Positions 22,241-64,000 of a DNA stretch of 64,000 nt are shown one piece after another. How positions within the stretch are numbered: the first letter of the stretch is position 1; the number at the start of each line of letters is the position of its first letter. Under the pieces are notes generated by a model that saw only the letters and a list, made by a program, of their open reading frames with translations, was not told where the DNA came from and searched no databases. This stretch comes from Podocnemis expansa. Taxonomy: Eukaryota; Chordata; Testudines; Podocnemididae. The position numbers and the translations under genes are program-made. Location of the stretch: NCBI GenBank assembly GCA_007922195.1, contig ML681970.1:493102-557101 (forward strand), in the 5' to 3' direction.

Positions 22241-23014
22241 AGTCCAGGTATCCCTGGCTAGCAGGTGTCTGGGGCCACCAAAGGCTGGGCTATGCTTTAG
22301 CTCTCCAGGAGTGTTGCTGAGGCACCAAGAAAGCCGGCTTCGTAGTAGCCCCAGGTCCTGCCCATGCACTCAGGTGCCCTTCGTGGGCATCTTCCCAGCA
22401 GGAAATAAACTCCCGGGAAAAGTGAGGGATCCACCCGGGCAGAGTAGTAGCTCTCACAGCGAGCCCTAGAGCTGAGCTGCGGTGCGGCTGGCAGAGCCAA
22501 CCCTCAATAATCCGAATTACCAGCTCCAGACGAGCCGGGACCGGAGCTCGGGGATGATTAGCGCCCATTTCCCAAAACTGCCTAGGGGATTTAGATCAAT
22601 GGCAGCTAAGATCGGTTTTCATGGCAGCGGGGTCTTTTCCTCCCGATTTGACACGCTCTTAAGAAGGTGGCATATAATTTTTTTTTTTTTTTGGATATAT
22701 ACACCCCCCCCCCTCAAGCGTATTTCCAGAGCCTGGCTGTTCCCTGCACTCTCCACTCCCAAACAGCCAAACTGATTTTACTCAAACTGCAGCCAAACCA
22801 GCTTGCCTTTTTCGAGGGAGACCCCGGGACCGTTCAGTCCCAAAGGGGAAAGTTGCAGATTAAAATGCACGGAAAACGGGTGGCGGCTTGAATTTGGGGG
22901 AACCTCGACGGACTCGAATTCGATTCTAGGGAGAATCAAACACACGCCGTAGAAAACAGCTGGATTTTGTAACCTGTAAATTAGCCTGTTTTCGATATCC
23001 TTGAGCCCACTGAG

Positions 23015-23223
23015 TTTGTCTACACGGAGAAAATGACGGTAATTGCTGCTCCGAATTTAAGTTACTCCGCACTAACGCCCCGCGTAGCTTCTCTTCCAAA
23101 AAAAGAAGTCATTTGGTTTCAGAATAATTAACGCACTTTCAAAGCGGAGTGATTATTCTGGAATATAATCACATTTATTCCCGCACAATTCTTCCGACAG
23201 AGTTTTCCCCGTGTAGACAAGCC
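23015..23223. mobile_element. MITE with GTCTACACGG ends
   Basis: TTGTCTACACGG on the left is mirrored by CCGTGTAGACAA on the right, about 210 bp apart. The interior has TCTGGAATAATC-like segments. A related piece appears at about 52470-52590. It lies in the first intron of the DUOXA2-like gene, near the CpG island. Confidence 0.65.
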
Positions 23224-24324
23224 CCGAGCTGAACTCTCCCGCCTTTCCGAGCAGAGACTCCAGTAGGGCTCTTGCAAGGGAAGTGTGAATAGCAGGGGAT
23301 CAAACTCTGCCTCGAAAGCGGGTCCCACAGCCCTTGGCTGCCGAGCTCGCCCCGATGGAGCAGTCCAGAGAAGGACTGACTGATCAGACGGTGTCAAACC
23401 GCAGGGTCTGGTGGCAGTTTTACACCTCTCCTCTACACCGGAGTCTGCACCGCATCCAACCCACCGCCGCCCGCCTTGTCCTGCGAAGTAATTTTCCAAA
23501 CTCAGGAAAATCTCGCGTCTGGCCGGTTTGCAGGGCTTCCCCTCGTGAACCCAGCCGGCCCTTGCAATTCCCTCCACTTCGATTGCAGACGTTGTCAGAG
23601 CCGCCTCCTCCCCGCAGATACCTCGCTTTCCCACAGCCCTGGTGCTGATCCCGCCCTGGGCGATTTCTAAAGCCAAAGCCCGGCTTTCATCAGGCTTCAC
23701 TTTGAAAGCGGGGCCGGGACATTCCTGGAGCTTTCCCAATTTTGTCTACACGGGAGCGACACCCTTTCTGTGGCTGAATCCTGTTCTTAGAGCGGGGCGA
23801 GGGTCTTTTACTCCCCCCGCTTATTTCTCTTTCCCTTCCCGCCGTGCAGCCTGGCGAGAGATTAGGCGGCGGGGTGGCAGCGTGTAAACCAACGACACCT
23901 GGGCACTCCGGATCGCCAGTCAGCCAAGGGGGAGGAAGGAGGGAAGGGGGCTTTGCCCCCCGACAGAAGAGGAGAAAAGAGACTGGGGCGGTTCAGCCGA
24001 GCCCGATGGAGCCGAAAGGAATCAAAGGGGAGCGAAGGAGACCCGGGTTTTTGGGGGGGCTTCAAACGGGCTCGGCGCAGCCTTTCGCTCCGAATCGGGC
24101 GGCGGGGCCGCTCCGCTTCGTTTCCCGCCTTTCCAGCCCAAAGTGTTGCCCGCCCGCTTTGGCCCCGGCATCCAAGCGGCTTTTCGGCCGCGCCCGGCGA
24201 GCCCCGGCCCGAAAGGCGGGGACGGGACCCTGCCCGGCCGGGTGGGCTTCCCGGGGATGCCCGGTGCCCTGCAGGGGCCAGCGGATGGCGGCGGGGGGCG
24301 AGTGTCACCCCCGGACCCTCTTAC

Positions 24325-24352
24325 CTGGCGGCAGGGGAGCGCAGAGGCCGGT
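24325..24352 (-). other. DUOXA2: Noncoding exon 1 of the DUOXA2-like gene (inferred)
   Basis: A strong donor CAG|GTAAGAG is read on the minus strand at 24324/24325, about 28 bp downstream of the start expected from the TATA box at 24380-24386. It would splice to the acceptor at 21565. The upper limit is set only by TATA spacing. Confidence 0.5.
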
Positions 24353-24500
24353 AGTGAGGCCGCAGCCCGGGGCCTCCCTCTTATAGCCCGGCCGCCCCCC
24401 GCCCGCGGGCCTGCGGGGGCACTGGTGGGCGGGGCGATTTATGCAAATGAGCCTCAGGGCCCGCCCCCCGGCGCTTCCTCCCGCCGCAGGAGCCGCCCAG
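24353..24500. promoter_or_regulatory. Compact bidirectional core promoter
   Basis: On the minus strand CTATAAG (24380-24386) is a TATA box sited about 30 bp before the inferred DUOXA2 start near 24352. The octamer ATGCAAAT (24441-24448), preceded by TTT, and flanking GC boxes lie between the two genes. The plus-strand start is placed somewhere in 24470-24530, so the start sites are only about 120-180 bp apart. In mammals DUOX/DUOXA pairs are also transcribed head to head. The start positions are inferred. Confidence 0.65.
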
Positions 24501-24547
24501 CCCCACTCGGCTCCGCTCGGCTCGGCTCGGCGCGGCGCGGCCAGGCG
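24500..24547 (+). other. DUOX2: Noncoding exon 1 of the DUOX gene, 3' border (inferred)
   Basis: CCAGGCG|GTGAGT gives a consensus donor at 24548. The phase-free exon would splice to the acceptor before 28530, where the exon with the start codon begins. The 5' end is not defined; 24500 is a placeholder in the GGCTCG-repeat-rich stretch. Confidence 0.5.
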
Positions 24548-25226
24548 GTGAGTGAGCGGCCCGGGCTGGGCCCGCGGGGTGCAGGGCTGGGGTCGGCTCC
24601 CTCCTGCCGCGTGCCTCAGTTTCCCTCCCCCGGGCCCCGCGGCGGCCTCCTCTCCTTCGCCGCGGGCTGGGCTCTCTCACCCGCGAGGCGGGCGCTGCCC
24701 GGGGCAGATCGGGGCTGGAGCAGGTGGCGGCGCCGGAGCGGCTCCGCATCGGCGCCCGGGGCTTTGGAGGATCCGAGGCAGGGGACAGCGCCGTGCCGAG
24801 CGGGTGTGCGGCCGGCGCTGGTGGGCTGGGCTGGGAGAGGAGAAGCCGGCACCGCTGAGCCCGCCCGGGAGGGATTTGGGGAGCTGGTGTCTGGCTCCTT
24901 TCTCCTGCTCACGCTTGTCAGCGCCTGGCCGGCGGTTTGCTTTCCCCTTATCCGGAGTGCGGCCGCTGAAGTGTTTGCTCGGCTGCCTGTGCCCGGAGGC
25001 GCTGGGCGATGGGAGGGAGAGGCCGGAGTATCTGCAAGCCGCCACGAGTCCCACACCCAGACTTTGTGCAAGCGCTAAGGACAAGGGCTTGGCCGTGGCT
25101 GCATCGGGACAGGGTGTTTTTGTGGGGCAGGGAAGCTCAGAGCTTTCATGGGAGCAGGAGCCGTCCCAAACCCCGAGCCGACACTTTGCTTGTTCCAGCA
25201 GGGAGCTGAGCAGAGTCATGCCAGGC

Positions 25227-25500
25227 TAGGGTTACCAGAGGACATGTCCTCCTTTTTATCTTCATGTCCTCCATCCAGCAGGCATTTTAAAAATACATGA
25301 TTGTGTCTGGCTTTTTGCTTACAGGAGTTAAAGTATGCTGGAATGCCCCAGCAAACCCTGTTTTTAGGGGGAAGCGTTCCAGGTTCCCTCCAAACAGAAG
25401 AATATGACATTAATACTACATTTGCTCCATGTGTCCTCCATTGTCCTCCTTTTTGTACTTCCCTGTTCTCCTTTCCATGCTTTGGTATCTGGTAACCCTA
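25227..25500 (+). mobile_element. hAT-like MITE with TAGGGTTACCAGA ends, copy 1
   Basis: A 274-bp element runs from TAGGGTTACC to GGTAACCCTA, flanked by TGCCAGGC and TGCCGGGC (7 of 8 identical, an 8-bp target duplication). The interior holds GTCCTCC-rich motifs at both ends (GGACATGTCCTCCTTTTT). A second copy lies at 62350-62603. Confidence 0.85.
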
Positions 25501-26286
25501 TGCCGGGCAGGACTGAGCCTAGATCTCCTGTCTAGCATTTACCTACTAGCACATCCTCCCTTTTGCCACAGTAGAGGGGGTTTTCAAACCCTGCAAACTC
25601 CTTGTGGGGCTCACAGGGCTTGCAGAACCAGCCCCAAGCTGCAAACTGGTTGCCTGGTCAGTTAAACCCATGTGTTTTAGGGATGCTTCAGATTAGTTCA
25701 ATAAACAGCTCTGGGAGATGGCATACAGCAAAGATTTCTCTGGTGCTCCAGTGGCTGACCTGCATTTCGGTGGCTACACCTGAGATCACCAGCACTAATG
25801 CACCTACCCCATTCTCAGGGCACTGGGAGGGAACACTGGCCTCATTCAGGACAGGTATATCAGGGACACCGGGCAAATCAGCTCCAGATAAGTAAAAGGC
25901 AAAGCAACAAACTGTAGCCCAGGAAGGTTGGCGCTCTTGATGGCCACATATGGAAAATATGCTGCCATTCTCAGGGAGCACCAATGCTGGCAGACCACAC
26001 TGTTCCAGTGTGGAGCCTGAAAGGCGTGAAACAATAACAGATGCAGCAGGCCTGAGGCCCAGAGTCCTTGCTCAGACTTGATGGGCTAGTTGTGATGCTG
26101 AAGTGCTAAATGGGCATTATGGAGAAGAGAAAGTTCCTGGGCGGACAGGCAAGGGAGTGGAACATCAGAGAAGCCACAGAATAATCTCTGGTTAATTGCT
26201 CCCCAGGAGGATGTTGGGACCTCAGTCCCTGTTGCATACTTTACCACAGCCCAAAATGCAGAAATTCTGTAAATCCTCCATCTTCA

Positions 26287-26385
26287 AGAATCTGACAAAG
26301 TGGGATTTTTTTTCCCCACAAAAGCTCATGTGATATGTATTTGTTAGTCTTTAAAAGTGCCACAGGACTTCTTGTTTGTTTCTCT
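26287..26385 (-). mobile_element. tRNA-derived SINE fragment, reverse orientation
   Basis: CACAAAAGCTCATGTGATA, then TTTGTTAGTCTTTAAAAGTG and CCACAGGACTTCTTGTTTG, is the reverse complement of the SINE body seen elsewhere in the window. It lies in DUOX intron 1. Confidence 0.7.
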
Positions 26386-27188
26386 CCTTGCAGACATACT
26401 AGCAAACAGGACATTCCATCTATTTACTATCTTCTAATAATTTTTCCTGCATTAAATTCCATATTTCTGTGCTCTTTATCTTGTATTTCTTTATGTTGGG
26501 CCAGGAGTGGAAGTTTCTTATTAATTTCATACTCTGCTGGGTCACATTATTGTCTGGATCTGCAGTTTTCTGCTTATGGGAATGAGCCATTTGTGAGTGG
26601 CCACTGAAGGTGTCTGTTTCTACTGATGTTGTGAATAATGCTCTAACAATGGTCCAGAGTGCTGGCTGGACTGGAGCTAATGTTAATGCTGAAGCCAGCT
26701 GTCAGTTTTTGGAAACTTGATTGTAACACTTTCCTCTGTTTATTGTCAGCTGAGAAATACTCACGGGTATATGTATCCATGCTGCTTGCAGTTAAAAGGG
26801 GATGTTGCAGTTCTGTTTTTGCCACATAGTGCTTTTAGATGTAGAGTAATCTTTCATTAGTTGTTAGATCTTACATCCATATGTCATAATGATGTAGTTT
26901 TCTTTCCAAGGCTAATGAAGTGGGTTGTTTGTAATAACATTTGATGATCTCTGGGTCTGAGATTAGCTACTGTATAATGAGATGAGATTTATATGCAGTT
27001 TCTCATCAAAGGAATATTTATTTATGCTAGTGTATGGAAGCTCTTGTAATGGCATCATCTGCTCAAAGTGCAAGAAAAATAGTGGGCTTTAAAGTATCTC
27101 CTCTTGCACATCAATTGGGGGCCTGTTTTCTGGTGACCTGTTCAGTGCTGTGGGCACATTTAGATCTTTATCTACAGCAATGAGTTAG

Positions 27189-27500
27189 AGCGGTGGTTCC
27201 CAACCTGTGGTCTGGGGACCCCTAGGGGTCCACAAACATGTTGCAAGGGGTCCACAGAGCCTCCCCCTATTGGGAGCAGAATCCAGCTACAGCCCTGATG
27301 CTCCCCACCAGGGCCACCTCTCTCCACCCATGGCTGGACCCTGGCAGGGGGATGGGGCCACAGCAGCTCCCTGGCAAAGGCTTGGCCCTCCAGTGTCCCG
27401 GGCCATGGTGGCAGCAGCAAGGGGTCCCCGGCTGCTGAAGGGATGTAAGCTCTCGCCACTTTATATTTTGCTTTGCTTTGCGTAGGGTCACTTATTCAGT
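27189..27500 (+). mobile_element. hAT/Charlie-like fragment
   Basis: GCGGTGGTTCCCAACCTGTG followed by GTCTGGGGACCCCTAGGGGT resembles the left end of Charlie-type hAT elements. The GGGGTCC motif recurs inside. A clear right end was not found, so the element is probably truncated. Confidence 0.5.
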
Positions 27501-28570
27501 ATACTACTCTGGCATTTAATAAATATTACCCTTCTTTTAAGTGGCCTTTGTCTGTGTCTGGTGAATCCACAAATGAGCCTCCCCTTTTGGGACACATGCT
27601 ATAATTTGTGACAGATGTGAATCATATAGGAGAAAAATCCCATAGATCATTAGCTGCAGAGACAAAACTGAACCTATAAACCTGTGGTCCCAATGGAAGG
27701 GCTTCTAAAAATCAGGGATAATATGTATGTTCCATTAGGCTCTGTGTAGCAAAAACCCACGAGAAACTGAAGCGTCACTTAGGCCTGGAAGACGGGAATG
27801 TGGGAAAAGACGATTGTTTCTCACAAAGGTTACACAATGACTGAGAACCGTTTATCCAGACAAGGTGACCTCTTGCTGGGGCAGTACACTGAGTTCCCTA
27901 GAGCAACTGAAAACAGAAAAAAGCTTTGGAAGTATCCTCACTGAGATACCGTTTGCTGGAAGTGCTCAGCAAATGTGTGAGCACCTCTGCAGCCTTGTCC
28001 CCTTCTGGACAGACCTGCTACTCAGAACTGTGTCTTACAGACAGCAACTCTGTAGAAGTATATAGGCAAGATGCCTTTACTGTCTTCCAGTCTATACCTC
28101 CCATAGATCCACAGGTGGGAACCTCTTTGGAGTTAAGGATGAGGAGAATAGCTGCCTTATAACTTTTACCCTATGGTTAGGGCCCTCTTCTGGGATGCTG
28201 GAGACCTTGCCCCAGTTCCCAACTTGTCTGTCTGATGGGGAGAAAGGACGTGAAAGGTATCTCCCAAATCAGTGCTCTCAGCACTAATCTGTGGGAAATT
28301 CTGACACATGGCTTCCTGGTGAAACTGTTCCACTATGGATAAATAATTAAAACATTACTGGAGCCAGGGGACTGGATCTCCCATCTCCAGTGTGTGTACT
28401 GTAACCAGCAGATTAGAGTCATCCTCATGGCTTCTCTGGCCCCCTGTGTGTTGTAAGGCACCAAGGCCTCCTGAAATTTAGAAATTCTTCATGGGGCTCC
28501 CATTCACCTGCTTTCTTCTCCATTTTCAGAGGCATCAGTTGGACGGTCTCCCAGGAGAAGTACAACAGTC

Positions 28571-63630
<35,060 letters not shown>

Positions 63631-64000
63631 TGACAGCTGAGAAGTGTGGCTGTGAGCCCCCAACAGCCCCCATGAAAAGAGAGCGTGGCAGAGGGCTGAA
63701 GGAGAAATTCCCAAGTGGCCAAAGAGTGTTGGTGGGCTGGAGAGTGTGCTCTAAAGTCTTGGTAAGGGAGGAGAGCGGCATCTGTGAGTCCCACTTACAG
63801 AGGGAATGGAGATCTTTATGGCTGCTGGGCGGGGCCGATCATGCTACTGGCCCACATTCCTTCCTAACCACATGGTGCCAGCAATTCCCAGGCCAGGCCT
63901 CAGGGAGTTACAAAAATCTCTTAGCACCTGCCACTGCCAAATAAGAGCCCAAGGAGTTGGGAACTCAGGTTTGGAAGCCTGGCCCCTGGACAGTGCACAT

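Larger units (their letters stand above)
23820..25080. promoter_or_regulatory. CpG island over the shared DUOXA2/DUOX2 promoter
   Basis: CG dinucleotides and GC content rise sharply here against a CpG-poor background, with several GC boxes (for example GGGCGGGGCG at 24427-24436 and CCGCCCCCC at 24461-24469). The island covers both divergent first exons. Long open frames in it (up to 311 codons) follow from GC richness and are not genes. The boundaries are by eye. Confidence 0.85.

Noticed and set aside
23128..23739. A 203-codon minus-strand frame in the first intron of the DUOXA2-like gene
   Set aside because: It runs into the MITE at 23015-23223 and the flank of the CpG island, has no recognisable domain and lacks a supported start.
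24143..25078. Long open frames (up to 311 codons) on both strands around the CpG island
   Set aside because: They follow from very high GC content and few stops. They overlap the inferred noncoding exons and promoter, show low-complexity Pro/Gly/Arg/Ala composition and no family resemblance.

Overview
The window is vertebrate nuclear DNA: split genes with GT-AG introns, a CpG-island promoter, CR1 LINE tails, MIR relics and many small DNA transposons. The mix of CR1, a tRNA-derived SINE whose head carries a GTAGCCGTGTTAG-type box, and abundant hAT-like and GTCTACAC-ended MITEs points to a sauropsid, most likely a turtle (a crocodilian is the alternative). I did not identify the species. No bacterial, viral, CRISPR or retroviral gene was seen.

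The window carries one half and a bit of the DUOX/DUOXA locus, which makes hydrogen peroxide at the cell surface. Layout: (1) 877-4520, plus strand, the last four coding exons of a DUOX maturation factor whose 5' exons lie left of the window (best read as DUOXA1). (2) 4521-14963, a 10.4 kb convergent intergenic stretch filled with transposons and degenerate tandem repeats. (3) 14964-24352, minus strand, a complete second maturation factor of 322 residues (best read as DUOXA2), six coding exons plus a short noncoding first exon. (4) about 23.8-25.1 kb, a CpG island holding a compact bidirectional promoter. (5) 24547-63570, plus strand, a dual oxidase (best read as DUOX2): a noncoding first exon, then 31 coding exons giving 1469 uninterrupted codons. 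The last exon, expected to encode about 40 residues, is beyond the right edge.

All splice phases were checked by hand and join in frame. The oxidase shows a signal peptide, peroxidase-like ectodomain, first membrane helix, two canonical EF-hands, a six-helix ferric reductase core and FAD/NADPH-binding dehydrogenase. The maturation factor divergently transcribed from the same promoter is the partner the oxidase needs to leave the ER, so one promoter can supply both subunits. The locus is an inverted duplication of oxidase plus maturation-factor pairs, so order alone does not tell the DUOX1 pair from the DUOX2 pair. The paralogue names rest on residue-level resemblance and protein length and are less certain than the family names.

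The most notable non-coding structures are a perfect 43-bp-arm palindrome made from two SINE tails, a second inverted SINE pair, a MITE nested in a CR1 tail and packed with TTTCGAAA palindromes, and several hAT MITEs with readable 8-bp target duplications. I found no wholly new biological system. The points most worth checking are the paralogue assignment, the shortened linker of the oxidase, a weak donor in the first-helix exon and the shared promoter.
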